42,756 nt of DNA from a virus. The notes beneath the pieces were generated by a model that did no database searches, was not told the origin of the DNA, and saw only the letters and a program-made list of their open reading frames with translations. Positions 1 through 6,824 of this stretch are shown here, piece by piece. Position numbers and translations under genes: made by a program. Each line of letters opens with the position of its first letter. The first letter of the stretch is position 1. Where the stretch lies: positions 1-42,756 of IMG/VR virus record IMGVR_UViG_3300009406_000001; one strand, written 5' to 3'.

Positions 1-124
1 AAGATAGCGTACATGACGCCCTGATTGCCGGCATAATGCCACGCGAATCCAAATAGACAATCTACACGCGTAGATGCTTAAGTGTTAGAGCCTCTGGACG
101 CGGGTTCGACTCCCGCCGTCTCCA
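1..124 (+). ncRNA. ssrA: tmRNA, 3' part (5' end outside window)
   Basis: The end of this stretch has the T-arm and acceptor 3' strand of a tmRNA: GGACGCGGGTTCGACTCCCG followed by CCGTCTCCA ending at 124. Upstream is the helix segment CTACACGCGTAGATGCTTAA typical of Bacillales tmRNA. tmRNA rescues stalled ribosomes by acting as both tRNA and template. Its 5' part and tag-coding region lie left of position 1. No CCA follows the discriminator A in this copy. The 3' end is the attachment site of the prophage, and integration rebuilds it, so the RNA should remain functional. Confidence 0.88.
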
Positions 125-127
125 TAT
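107..127 (+). repeat. attL core (21-bp direct repeat with attR)
   Basis: The 21 bases from CGACTCCCG to CCATAT recur exactly at 42630-42650. The bases on either side differ, so the repeat is exactly 21 bp. It covers the tmRNA T-stem 3' strand, acceptor strand and three bases beyond. The integrase gene begins just inside it, which fits a tyrosine-integrase attachment site in ssrA. Confidence 0.9.
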
Positions 128-168
128 AGTATGTCCAACCGTTGGTATGACAGCGTTTGTAAAATCAC

Positions 169-187
169 TGGCATACAATTGGCATAC
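169..187 (+). repeat. Paired TGGCATAC repeats, probable integrase arm sites (left)
   Basis: TGGCATAC occurs at 169-176 and again at 180-187, 11 bp apart. A variant TGGTATGA lies at 143-150. The same motif pair occurs just inside attR (42508 and 42520). Paired direct repeats next to both cores fit binding sites for the N-terminal arm domain of the integrase. This role is inferred from position and repetition. Confidence 0.55.
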
Positions 188-188
188 T

Positions 189-1262
189 TTATGATTTAAA
201 ACGAATAATTTTTGCGGTCTTGAAGTCGTCCTCCATCGTGAGTACGGCTTCTTTTTCTGTGGATGGATATAGGTGAGAATAAGTGTTGAGTGTCGTAGCC
301 ACGTCACTATGCCCTAGACGAGCCGCTACCACAGATATGATGATCCCTTTGTTTATCAAGTAAGATGCGTGTGAGTGGCGGAAGTCGTGCAGACGTATCC
401 TTTTTACTCCTGACAATTCGATAAGCTCCGCATAGCGCACATCTAACGTAGATGTGGATATGCTAGTGTGAAACTCTCCAAAAACAACGTATGTCATTTT
501 AGGACTTACTTGCTGCTTCAATACAGATAGCAACCGCATAACATGGGAGGGCATGATGACTTGCCTGGTAGACGCCTTTGTCTTAGTTGTGGTTACTTGC
601 CTGTTGTATTCAGTTTTGTCGATGTTAACCTTGTTGTTTTCAAAATCAATGTCCCCCCAAGTAAGGGCCAACAATTCACCTTTCCTCATCCCGCTATAAT
701 ACATAGTCATAAACAAGGCATGATACATAGGATCCTCCACATGTTTTATAAAAGATTTGAATTCATCCAGCGTCCAAAAGTTAATATGTTTTTCTTCTTC
801 TAAATCCACATTTCCTACAATACTTGCTGGATTAGTCGTGATGTACTCCTGTTTCATCGCGTGCTTAAAAATAGCCGATAAAGTCGTGTGGATTTTTTTT
901 ACATGTGAAGGTGCATAATTGTTAATGATGTCATCTTGGTATTTTGTAATATCCCGGGGACGGATTTCTGAAATGGGCTTCTTCTCGAACCTAGGGATTA
1001 AATGTATCCTCACAATACTTTCGATTTTGGTGAATGATGAAGCTTTCCTTCTTTTTTTATACCATGATAGATATTCCACAGCTAAATCCCCGAAAGTAAT
1101 ATCGTCTTTTTGCACTTCACTTCCTTCTCCATCCAAATATTTCATTTCTGCGATCATCGCTTCTTTTTTTGTGCCGAATCCTCTACGTTTGTATTGTCTT
1201 CCGTCTTGGTGTTTACCATAGAAAAACCACTTACCGGTATCTATATCTTTTTTTACAGCCAT
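189..1262 (-). CDS. int: Tyrosine recombinase / prophage integrase
   Basis: This 357-residue site-specific recombinase integrates the phage into ssrA and, with helper proteins, excises it. Residues 1-45 resemble the AP2-like arm-DNA-binding domain of the Tn916/ICEBs1 type, about 55-145 are the SAM-like core-binding domain, and the catalytic domain follows. The catalytic set is visible: Arg193 (GMRKGE), a Lys at 227 or 229, His292-x-x-Arg295 (HDFRH), His318 (LGHSD) and the nucleophile Tyr328 (NTYSH). The start is an ATG preceded by GAGGAGTG. The gene runs leftward and ends about 60 bp from attL, convergent with ssrA. Its promoter carries a LexA-like box, suggesting that damage raises its expression. 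No excisionase was recognised. Confidence 0.95.
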   Translation of the reverse strand: MAVKKDIDTGKWFFYGKHQDGRQYKRRGFGTKKEAMIAEMKYLDGEGSEVQKDDITFGDLAVEYLSWYKKRRKASSFTKIESIVRIHLIPRFEKKPISEIRPRDITKYQDDIINNYAPSHVKKIHTTLSAIFKHAMKQEYITTNPASIVGNVDLEEEKHINFWTLDEFKSFIKHVEDPMYHALFMTMYYSGMRKGELLALTWGDIDFENNKVNIDKTEYNRQVTTTKTKASTRQVIMPSHVMRLLSVLKQQVSPKMTYVVFGEFHTSISTSTLDVRYAELIELSGVKRIRLHDFRHSHASYLINKGIIISVVAARLGHSDVATTLNTYSHLYPSTEKEAVLTMEDDFKTAKIIRFKS

Positions 1263-1288
1263 TTATTTTCACTCCTCAATAAAAGTTG

Positions 1289-1300
1289 GAACACTTGTTC
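1289..1300 (-). promoter_or_regulatory. LexA/DinR-like SOS box at the int promoter
   Basis: GAACACTTGTTC has the GAAC-N4-GTTC core of the Gram-positive LexA operator, followed by a matching G at 1301. It lies where the int transcript should start, 7 bp beyond the -10 element, so LexA bound here would block int transcription. Binding is inferred; the sequence match and position are seen. Confidence 0.6.
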
Positions 1301-1306
1301 GAATGT

Positions 1307-1335
1307 GATATAGTAAGTGTAATGAAAAAAGTCAA
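1307..1335 (-). promoter_or_regulatory. int promoter, sigma-A type
   Basis: Read on the minus strand, TTGACT (1330-1335) is followed after exactly 17 bp by TATATC (1307-1312). The start point would fall near 1300, about 38 bp upstream of the int start codon. Confidence 0.65.
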
Positions 1336-1415
1336 ACTTTACAAGTGGAAATATTTCGTGAATTTGAGTACAATTAGGTAAGTCGAACGGCTGACCTCTG
1401 CCGGCGAGCAGACAA

Positions 1416-1649
1416 TTAATGTCCACTCGTTAAATCGCCTACTTCAACCCACTCGTACAAATCATCAATTCCGCAATGCAGAATGGTAGCTACGTTTTTA
1501 GCGACTTGCAATGACATGCGCTGTTTATTGGTTGTGTACTTGTTAATCTGTTGTTTTGACACATTCAGTTCTCGCGCGAGGGATACTTGATCTAATCCAG
1601 CGTCATTGAGCAAGCTTTGAAGTAGGCATCTTCCGACTCGATAAGTCAA
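1416..1649 (-). CDS. Small XRE-family DNA-binding protein
   Basis: The 77-residue protein is almost wholly one Cro/CI-type helix-turn-helix domain: residues 15-65 include QVSLARELNVSKQQINKY followed by a third-helix region and the C-terminal IDDLYEW typical of XRE proteins. The start is TTG, 7 bases after GGAAAGGGAGAGG on the minus strand. It lies between integrase and the main repressor in the leftward lysogeny block, so it probably regulates lysogeny or int. The target is unknown. Confidence 0.8.
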   Translation of the reverse strand: MTYRVGRCLLQSLLNDAGLDQVSLARELNVSKQQINKYTTNKQRMSLQVAKNVATILHCGIDDLYEWVEVGDLTSGH

Positions 1650-1696
1650 ATAGATACCTCTCCCTTTCCAAAATAAAACAAAAGGCGGCGAAGGTA

Positions 1697-1825
1697 ATGA
1701 CCAAAGATGAAGTGAATATTCTCATAGACTTTATTGTGATTCTTTCCAAAAAAGGCAATAAAGTCAAACCGCCAGCAAAGATGAATGAATCTACTTATTC
1801 ATTTTTTCGTAATATTCAATTGTGA
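1697..1825 (+). CDS. Possible 42-residue peptide opposite the repressor end
   Basis: An ATG frame encodes 42 residues starting MTKDEVNILIDFIVILSKK. A purine-rich stretch (GGCGGCGAAGG) precedes it, but the spacing is poor. It runs against the lysogeny operon and overlaps the repressor's last 35 bases. No family is recognised. Its reality is doubtful; it is listed because it occupies the otherwise empty gap between the two XRE genes. Confidence 0.25.
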   Translation: MTKDEVNILIDFIVILSKKGNKVKPPAKMNESTYSFFRNIQL

Positions 1826-2192
1826 ATTTTATGCTTTCTAAAAACTTTTCTCTACCCTCTCCCTTCATAGAGAGGGTTTTCTCAATCAAACTTTTCAAAA
1901 AGTTAATTTCCTTCAAATCTAAACCTTCTGCCATTTTTAATGCCCTTTCAAAACTCTCGCTCTTATCGTCTACGTTCATAGGTGGGAACAGATCGTCCAC
2001 CTTAATGTTTAACGCTCGTGCGATTTTGAATAGGGAGTCTTGTTCGGGGGAGTTTGTTGCATTCTCATATTGAGATATCGTATTATGCTTTACCCCGATT
2101 TTTTCCCCTAACTCTTTTTGGCTGAGCCTCGATTTTTTTCTTTCTTCTCGAATCCTGTTACCTACATACTTCTTTAAGTCTTTTTCTTCCAA
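1791..2192 (-). CDS. CI-like phage repressor, XRE family, no peptidase domain
   Basis: This 133-residue protein is probably the main lysogeny repressor. Residues 10-65 are an XRE helix-turn-helix (SRLSQKELGEKIGVKHNTIS), followed by the usual LNIKVDDLF. Residues 75-133 form a helical, charged C-terminus that may oligomerise. There is no S24/LexA-type autocleavage domain, so RecA-triggered self-cleavage cannot remove it, and no ImmA-like metalloprotease was seen in the window. It starts with ATG after GGAGGAGG and is divergent from the early operon across a 140-bp region with dyad operators, the classical layout of an immunity switch. Confidence 0.85.
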   Translation of the reverse strand: MEEKDLKKYVGNRIREERKKSRLSQKELGEKIGVKHNTISQYENATNSPEQDSLFKIARALNIKVDDLFPPMNVDDKSESFERALKMAEGLDLKEINFLKSLIEKTLSMKGEGREKFLESIKFTIEYYEKMNK

Positions 2193-2248
2193 CGGTTAAC
2201 CTCCTCCACTACACAGTTTATCATATAGTACGCCTAACATGTATAAAT

Positions 2249-2267
2249 TATTCATGATTCAAGAAAC
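2249..2267. promoter_or_regulatory. Putative operator O1 (imperfect dyad)
   Basis: This 19-bp stretch around TTCATGATTCAAGAA matches 14 of 19 positions of the perfect palindrome at 2531-2549. It lies between the divergent repressor and early genes, about 60 bp upstream of the repressor start. The role as repressor or Cro site is inferred. Confidence 0.45.
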
Positions 2268-2273
2268 TTTTTG

Positions 2274-2302
2274 TTGACTACGCTAATTACTTCATGTATG
2301 AT
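2274..2302 (+). promoter_or_regulatory. Early rightward promoter
   Basis: TTGACT at 2274-2279 and TATGAT at 2297-2302 are separated by exactly 17 bp, a near-consensus sigma-A promoter. It drives the operon starting with the Cro-like gene at 2335. Its -10 element lies inside operator O2. Confidence 0.8.
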
Positions 2303-2307
2303 GAAGT
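2289..2307. promoter_or_regulatory. Putative operator O2, 7-5-7 dyad over the early promoter -10
   Basis: ACTTCAT, five bases (GTATG), then ATGAAGT form a perfect 7-bp dyad. It overlaps the -10 of the early promoter, so a protein bound here would shut off early transcription. The same arms recur at 2531-2549. Confidence 0.65.
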
Positions 2308-2334
2308 TAGATTAGTAGAAACGAGGTGAAGAAC

Positions 2335-2568
2335 TTGAAAATATCTAGCGAATTGAGCAAGCTTCGCAAGTACAACGAACTAACTTATAAGGAAATGGGA
2401 ACGCTCCTAAACATAGACGAGCGCACCTATTACAACAAAGAGAAGGGCCTGTCTCAATTCAAACTAAATGAAATGTTTATCATCAGTCGGAAGTTTAACA
2501 AATCAATGGATGAAATTTTTTTACCCAACAACTTCATGATTCATGAAGTCGTGGAAAAGGAAAACTAA
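2335..2568 (+). CDS. Cro-like HTH regulator, first early gene
   Basis: The 77-residue protein has an N-terminal helix-turn-helix of the XRE/Cro type (LTYKEMGTLLNIDERTYYNK) and a third-helix/C-terminal NKSMDEIFL motif. As the first gene after the early promoter and divergent from the repressor, it is the probable Cro analogue. The start is taken as TTG at 2335, 6 bases after GAGGTG; an upstream GTG (2326) lies inside that ribosome binding site. Its 3' end contains the perfect operator palindrome at 2531-2549. Confidence 0.75.
   Translation: MKISSELSKLRKYNELTYKEMGTLLNIDERTYYNKEKGLSQFKLNEMFIISRKFNKSMDEIFLPNNFMIHEVVEKEN
2531..2549. promoter_or_regulatory. Putative operator O3, perfect 19-bp palindrome inside a gene
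   Basis: ACTTCATGATTCATGAAGT is a perfect palindrome (9+1+9) with the same arms as O2. It lies within codons for NNFMIHEV near the end of the Cro-like gene, 36 bp before the next regulator. It could be a roadblock operator or assist repressor looping from O1/O2; both roles are inferred. Confidence 0.6.
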
Positions 2569-2584
2569 TTGGGAGGGTGGGAAA

Positions 2585-2791
2585 ATGCACTACAAACTAT
2601 TTATTAAACGTAAAGAAGCAAAAATGAAACAAACCGAAGTTGCGAAAGCGCTGAATATCACGAATGTCACTTACAGCTTGAAAGAAAATGGCAAGTATGA
2701 TTTCACACTGGTGGAAGCTATTAAATTAACTAAGATTTTCGGATGTACTCTCAACGACTTATTCCAAACAGATATGGAGGCCGCGCAATGA
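2585..2791 (+). CDS. Second small XRE/Cro-type regulator
   Basis: The 68-residue protein is a compact helix-turn-helix: KMKQTEVAKALNITNVTYSL, then FTLVEAIKLTKIFGCTLNDL. The ATG at 2585 is chosen because GGGAGGGTGGG lies just upstream; an in-frame upstream ATG (2543) is inside the preceding gene and palindrome. It follows the Cro-like gene closely and may be an antirepressor or second Cro. The target is not determinable. Confidence 0.75.
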   Translation: MHYKLFIKRKEAKMKQTEVAKALNITNVTYSLKENGKYDFTLVEAIKLTKIFGCTLNDLFQTDMEAAQ

Positions 2792-2922
2792 ACACAGACT
2801 GGGGAGCATTCGCACTCTACATTGTATTCATCGCGGGATTAGGAATCGCGGCACATGTATTGGCAGCAATTGAACAGAAGAGGTCTGATAAAAAATTCGA
2901 GAGGTGGAATAGAAATGAATAA
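2788..2922 (+). CDS. 44-residue single-span membrane peptide
   Basis: This short gene overlaps the preceding stop (ATGA) and encodes an N-terminal hydrophobic segment, FALYIVFIAGLGIAAHVLAA (residues 8-27), followed by a basic tail (EQKRSDKKFERW). One transmembrane helix with the positive tail inside is expected. The function is unknown; small membrane peptides in early phage operons often act in exclusion or host takeover. Translational coupling and a ribosome binding site (ATATGGAGG) support it. Confidence 0.6.
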   Translation: MNTDWGAFALYIVFIAGLGIAAHVLAAIEQKRSDKKFERWNRNE

Positions 2923-3283
2923 TATCAAAGGGTTGAGTGAGAAAAAACGTGCTGCAATATCATTAAATGAAATTTCAGTACTGGTGCAGCAAATGGATTC
3001 GATCTTGGATGATTCCGAACGGACTGTACTTGGTGTCAGTGTGAGTTCAAATAAATCACACGTGCATTTAGAATCTATCACTTTTTTAATAGAATTCATG
3101 GAGTTCGACATTGAAGTTGATGATTGCCCTGATTATCCTTTCGAATTAAAAGCGGAAATCGGTGGAGTGGAATTCATTGCAGTGATGTCAGTTTCCGAAA
3201 TCGCCGATTTAAAAACAACCATTCCAGACCAGTGGGAGTATATTCAGCGGAAAGTGCAGGTGGAGCCGAATGAACCTACCTGA
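2915..3283 (+). CDS. Hypothetical early protein, acidic, 122 residues
   Basis: Start chosen at ATG 2915, preceded by TCGAGAGGTGG and overlapping the previous gene by 8 bases. The protein begins MNNIKGLSEKKRAAISLNE and is acidic in its middle (FDIEVDDCPDYPFELKAEI). No domain is recognised. It lies in a tightly overlapping early operon. Confidence 0.65.
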   Translation: MNNIKGLSEKKRAAISLNEISVLVQQMDSILDDSERTVLGVSVSSNKSHVHLESITFLIEFMEFDIEVDDCPDYPFELKAEIGGVEFIAVMSVSEIADLKTTIPDQWEYIQRKVQVEPNEPT

Positions 3284-3467
3284 TATCAACGACATCCATC
3301 CACAGGTTGAACCAATCCAATTCTTCAAATGTATAGCATGCGGAATTGAAATCTTCGAAGGTGAAGAATATATCGAACATGCAGGAAATGCGTTTTGTGA
3401 TATGGCTTGCTTGTCTAGCACTCTATTGTCGGAAGGTAATGCGGAAAGGAAGGTTGCCGGAGAATGA
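3270..3467 (+). CDS. Small zinc-binding-like protein, 65 residues
   Basis: Cys21-x-x-Cys24 (CIAC) and Cys43-x3-Cys47 (CDMAC), with His37 between, form a plausible zinc site resembling a small treble-clef or LIM-like finger. It overlaps its upstream neighbour by 14 bases, with AGGTGGAG before the ATG. Proteins of this kind are common in Firmicutes phages; partner unknown. Confidence 0.65.
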   Translation: MNLPDINDIHPQVEPIQFFKCIACGIEIFEGEEYIEHAGNAFCDMACLSSTLLSEGNAERKVAGE

Positions 3468-3661
3468 ATGCTGAGTACGTTATGTACAAAGGCGATGATC
3501 TTCTCTGCATCGGAACATTGGACGAACTAGCAGAATTCAGAGGTGTGCAGCGGGAAACGATTTATTGGTACACCATGCCGACTTATCAAAGGCGAATAGC
3601 TAAACGTAAGAATGCTAGGAACTATATTACGGTTGAAAAAATGGAGGAGGAAGAAGAATGA
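3464..3661 (+). CDS. Hypothetical early protein, 65 residues
   Basis: The protein starts MNAEYVMYKGDDLLCIGTL and has a possible helix-turn-helix (LDELAEFRGVQRETIYWYT), followed by basic residues (RRIAKRKNAR) and an acidic end (EEEEE). It resembles small phage proteins sensing codon-like HTH motifs, but no named family is certain. It overlaps both neighbours by 4 bases. Confidence 0.65.
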   Translation: MNAEYVMYKGDDLLCIGTLDELAEFRGVQRETIYWYTMPTYQRRIAKRKNARNYITVEKMEEEEE

Positions 3662-3981
3662 ATGTATTCAGACCCGAAAACAGCGAACTAAAAGAATTTG
3701 AAATCTACTTAGATGGCGAAGTGGCTAATCAGTATATCGCACCTACAATTTATGAAGATATTGAAACTATCTACAACGAACTGGACGTAGCTATCACAGA
3801 ACTGAAGACCGAACACTCTGATGAAATAACAGACTTGAAGGATGCACACCAATCTGAACTGGAAGCGTTAGAACTAACGATGCAGGATCTTTTAAACGAC
3901 ATTATCAATCTGAAAGATGAAGTCACTTCATTGATAGACCAAATTAACGTACTGGAAGAGAACGCTGAGGGAGGTGAATAA
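3658..3981 (+). CDS. Coiled-coil early protein, 107 residues
   Basis: Residues about 35-103 are a long heptad-patterned acidic helix (ELDVAITELKTEHSDEITDL and onward), predicted to form a coiled coil. The N-terminus is short and globular. GGAGGAGG precedes the ATG. Function unknown; it may be a structural or scaffolding partner of neighbouring early proteins. Confidence 0.6.
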   Translation: MNVFRPENSELKEFEIYLDGEVANQYIAPTIYEDIETIYNELDVAITELKTEHSDEITDLKDAHQSELEALELTMQDLLNDIINLKDEVTSLIDQINVLEENAEGGE

Positions 3982-3982
3982 A

Positions 3983-4144
3983 GTGGAATTAGGAGTCGCA
4001 GGAACAATCGCGGTACAACAAATTAATGTGCCGAATTTAGGTAGTGCCATCAATACATGGTTGGAAGAATTTGCAGACCACGAAGTTATCGAAATAAAAA
4101 TCGTGAGCGAATTTTGCGCAATCATCATTTACCGGACAATTTAA
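3983..4144 (+). CDS. 53-residue hypothetical protein
   Basis: A GTG start directly follows the previous stop, with GAGGGAGGTG as ribosome binding site. The product begins MELGVAGTIAVQQINVPNLG and ends in a hydrophobic strand (FCAIIIYRTI). It ends a run of tightly packed early genes just before a hairpin and a 76-bp gap. No family is recognised. Confidence 0.55.
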   Translation: MELGVAGTIAVQQINVPNLGSAINTWLEEFADHEVIEIKIVSEFCAIIIYRTI

Positions 4145-4168
4145 AAAACCACCGTTTGCAGACGGCGG
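4143..4168 (-). terminator. Intrinsic terminator for leftward transcripts
   Basis: Arms at 4049-4055 offset by 100, i.e. 4149-4155 and 4162-4168, form 7 pairs, and a run of six A at 4143-4148 gives a U-tract on the minus strand. The one imperfect pair is A-C on the plus strand but G-U on the minus strand, which supports leftward use. No leftward gene lies near, so it would stop antisense read-through. Confidence 0.45.
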
Positions 4169-4220
4169 CTAATTGAAATGAAGTTACTGACATTTTACCA
4201 CAGAAGGGACGGAAATATAC

Positions 4221-4754
4221 ATGAATGAATTAGAAATTGTGGAAGTCGAAGAAAAAGAACGCTTCGAAATCACAGACTTAGGCAGCTTAAATTGGGTGTT
4301 TCGTGAAGTATTAATCCCGTTGAAAGCAGAAGTTGAAGCAAATAACGCTTTTGCGAAAACTGAACTGGCCCGCGTGAATGATTGGCTTAAAGATAAGAAC
4401 AAAGCATCTCTGGAAAAAATCGAATACTTCGAGCATCTTGTGCAGAACTATCATCATCAGCTATTGCTCAATGATCCAAAAGCTAAAACACTTTCTACCC
4501 CATACGGTAAAAGTAAATCCAGAGCATCGAAAGCAGCTCCAGAACAAGCTGATAAAGACGCCTTGCTCGTCCATCTCTTAAGTAATGATATGCAGGACTA
4601 TATCAAGAAAGAACCGATGTGGGGAGATTTTAAAAAGTCGTTATCCGTTGCGAATGTCGACGGTGTTCTAACCGCGTTCGATGAAACTGGACAAGCGGTT
4701 CCTGGGGTAGTTATTAAACCGGAATCCATCAACTTCACAGTCGAGGTGACGTAA
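4221..4754 (+). CDS. Gam-like host-nuclease inhibitor (Mu Gam family)
   Basis: This 177-residue protein resembles the Mu Gam-type family (PF07352), which binds DNA ends and shields them from host exonucleases. Visible family features are ITDLGSLNWVFREVLIPLKA near the N-terminus, a long helix with FAKTELARVNDWL, and the conserved TPYGKSKSR segment (about residue 92). It opens the recombination cassette and is followed by the Sak4-like ATPase with no gap, a pairing seen in many Firmicutes phages. Confidence 0.75.
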   Translation: MNELEIVEVEEKERFEITDLGSLNWVFREVLIPLKAEVEANNAFAKTELARVNDWLKDKNKASLEKIEYFEHLVQNYHHQLLLNDPKAKTLSTPYGKSKSRASKAAPEQADKDALLVHLLSNDMQDYIKKEPMWGDFKKSLSVANVDGVLTAFDETGQAVPGVVIKPESINFTVEVT

Positions 4755-5474
4755 ATGAAAATCACCAATGCCGAAAACATCACGAAAGATAAAGCTACTT
4801 ACCTTCTGTATGCGGCGCCAGGCATCGGAAAAACGCACACAATCCGTTTTTTACCGAAAGACGAGAGAGTGTTAGTTATCGATATTGACAAAACATCTCA
4901 CGTTCTGAAGGGAGAAAAAAATATTGACGTGCTAGACTTCCCAACTGAATCAGCGTGGACATCATGGACGGAGTTATTGAAGGTGCTGAAAGGTGGACTG
5001 GCTGATAAATACGACACGATTGTGGTAGACAACATTTCGGAGTTGGTCAGAGCGATGTTGGCCGAAGCGGGAAGCACTGGAAAAAATAAAGGTGCACCGG
5101 AGTTGGCTCACTATAACAGATTAGATTTCTTCTTAATGAGGGAAGTTGTTCGAGCTATCAAGGGGTTAGATAAAAGGGTTGTTTTCCTCGCTTGGGAGAT
5201 GACAGACGAGTGGCAGACCTCGGCAGGACAAACTTTCAATCGAGTGTACCCACACTTTCGAAAAACGATACTGGAGAATCTGATGGGGTTATGCGATGTG
5301 GTCGGCAGATTAGTGTACGTCCCCGAATCGGGTAATAGAGGATTCTACTTGCAGCCGAATGACGAAATGTTCGCGAAAAATCAGTTGGATGCCAGGAAGA
5401 ATTGCTTGCAGGAGGATATTTTCAAGGTTGGATATGTACCAAGTAAGGGTGGTGCCGATGTTCAAACTCCATGA
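4755..5474 (+). CDS. Sak4-like RecA-fold ATPase (phage recombination)
   Basis: The 239-residue protein is a RecA-type P-loop ATPase of the phage AAA_24/Sak4 kind, thought to promote single-strand annealing or strand exchange with the phage SSB. Walker A is APGIGKT at residues 21-27; Walker B is YDTIVVDNIS with Asp92. It starts at the base after the Gam-like stop (GAGGTGACGTAA then ATG), and the helicase start overlaps its 3' end by 17 bases. Annotation as a generic phage nucleotide-binding protein is the alternative. Confidence 0.8.
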   Translation: MKITNAENITKDKATYLLYAAPGIGKTHTIRFLPKDERVLVIDIDKTSHVLKGEKNIDVLDFPTESAWTSWTELLKVLKGGLADKYDTIVVDNISELVRAMLAEAGSTGKNKGAPELAHYNRLDFFLMREVVRAIKGLDKRVVFLAWEMTDEWQTSAGQTFNRVYPHFRKTILENLMGLCDVVGRLVYVPESGNRGFYLQPNDEMFAKNQLDARKNCLQEDIFKVGYVPSKGGADVQTP

Positions 5475-6795
5475 CTACCAACGAACGCTAGTTAATCGCA
5501 CCAGGCAGTCGTACATGGACGGTTTTAAATCACCTTGTGTAGTTGCCCCGTGCGGCGCAGGAAAATCAATTATTATATCAGAAATCGCTAGAATGACGAC
5601 TGATAAAGGAAATCGTGTGTTGTTCCTCGTCCACAGGAAAGAGTTGATTGACCAGATACGCGGGACTTTCCAAAGCAATGAAGTTGATATGAGTTTGGTA
5701 GATTTCGGCATGGTTCAAACGGTTGTCCGTAGGTTAGAAAAAACAGCTAAACCGTCATTAATCATCACGGACGAATCGCATCACGGGTTGGCCGCATCGT
5801 ATCGAAGGATATACGACCACTTCGACGACGTTCCGAAATTAGGCTTCACCGCAACCCCAATCAGAATGAACGGATCTGGTATGGGAGATATCAACGACAT
5901 CTTAATAGAAGAAGTCGATGCGGAGTGGTTGATTGAAAATGGTTTTCTCTCTCCCTATAAATACTATTCGGTGAAGTTGATAAACGAAGAACATCTGGAA
6001 CTGAATAGACTGCAAGAGTTTTCAAATGAATCCATCGGAAACACGTTAAAAGAAAATGATGCAATCTACGGTGATATGGTGCGGCACTATCAAAAGTTAG
6101 CGGATGGTGAACAGACAATTTGTTATTGCCACAGCATCGAATCCAGTTTGGAAGCAAAGCAAGAATTTCTTGATAACGGGATTAACGCCGAGCACATCGA
6201 CGCTAAAACACCGAAAGCTGAACGCGATGAAATCATTCAGAAATTCCGTAATGGTGAAATTCGGATTTTGTGCAACGTCGATTTAATAGGTGAGGGGTTC
6301 GATGTGCCGGACTGCTCCACAGTCATCATGTTGCGTCCGACTCACTCCCTTTCCCTCTTTATTCAACAGAGCATGAGGGGCATGAGATACAAGCCTGGCA
6401 AGACGAGCATCATCATTGATCACGTCGCAAACGTTCACCGATTCGGATTGCCTGATGAAAAACGAATTTGGAGTTTGGAGGGTAAAAAGAAGACGAAGAC
6501 CGTGATAGAAGTGCCTATAAAAGAATGTATAAATTGTTTTGCGGCATACCCCGCGACCGGGAAAGAATGCCCTCACTGTGGACATAGAAACGTAGTCGAG
6601 ATGGCGAAGGAAAAAGAAATAATTGAAGCTGAATTGGAAGAAATCAAAAAAGGTGACATTGAACTGAAACTCGATTTCCGCGAACCGTCCGATTGCAAGA
6701 GTATGGGCGAGTTGATTGAGTTGGGAAGAAACAGAGGTTACGGAAAGCCGCAGGGGTGGGCGTACCACCAGGCTAAATTGCTTGGATTACTATAA
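5458..6795 (+). CDS. Superfamily 2 DEAD/DEAH-type helicase
   Basis: The 445-residue protein has the helicase motifs in order: a Q-like LHDYQ near residue 5, Walker A APCGAGKS (30-37), DESHH (105-109), GFTATP, and a late arginine motif QQSMRGMRYKP. Near the C-terminus is a zinc ribbon, CINC...CPHCGH. The start at 5458 (MFKLHDYQ) is chosen over an in-frame upstream ATG because it begins at the family N-terminus and follows AAGGGTGGT. It probably unwinds DNA at the fork or recombination intermediates together with the primase, DUF669 protein and Sak4-like ATPase. Confidence 0.88.
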   Translation: MFKLHDYQRTLVNRTRQSYMDGFKSPCVVAPCGAGKSIIISEIARMTTDKGNRVLFLVHRKELIDQIRGTFQSNEVDMSLVDFGMVQTVVRRLEKTAKPSLIITDESHHGLAASYRRIYDHFDDVPKLGFTATPIRMNGSGMGDINDILIEEVDAEWLIENGFLSPYKYYSVKLINEEHLELNRLQEFSNESIGNTLKENDAIYGDMVRHYQKLADGEQTICYCHSIESSLEAKQEFLDNGINAEHIDAKTPKAERDEIIQKFRNGEIRILCNVDLIGEGFDVPDCSTVIMLRPTHSLSLFIQQSMRGMRYKPGKTSIIIDHVANVHRFGLPDEKRIWSLEGKKKTKTVIEVPIKECINCFAAYPATGKECPHCGHRNVVEMAKEKEIIEAELEEIKKGDIELKLDFREPSDCKSMGELIELGRNRGYGKPQGWAYHQAKLLGLL

Positions 6796-6824
6796 AAAAC
6801 TAAACCAGAAAAGGATGATTAATT

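Noticed and set aside
62-307. Leftward open frame running over attL and the tmRNA end
   Set aside because: Its translated sequence is the antisense of tmRNA and overlaps the integrase end; a well-known type of false call next to tmRNA/tRNA genes.
5359-5457. Upstream extension of the helicase
   Set aside because: The extra 33 residues are the shifted reading of the Sak4-like gene; helicase homology and ribosome binding site point to 5458.
6283-6768. Leftward open frame of 161 codons
   Set aside because: Lies opposite the helicase gene, which has complete motifs; no ribosome binding site or recognisable domain.
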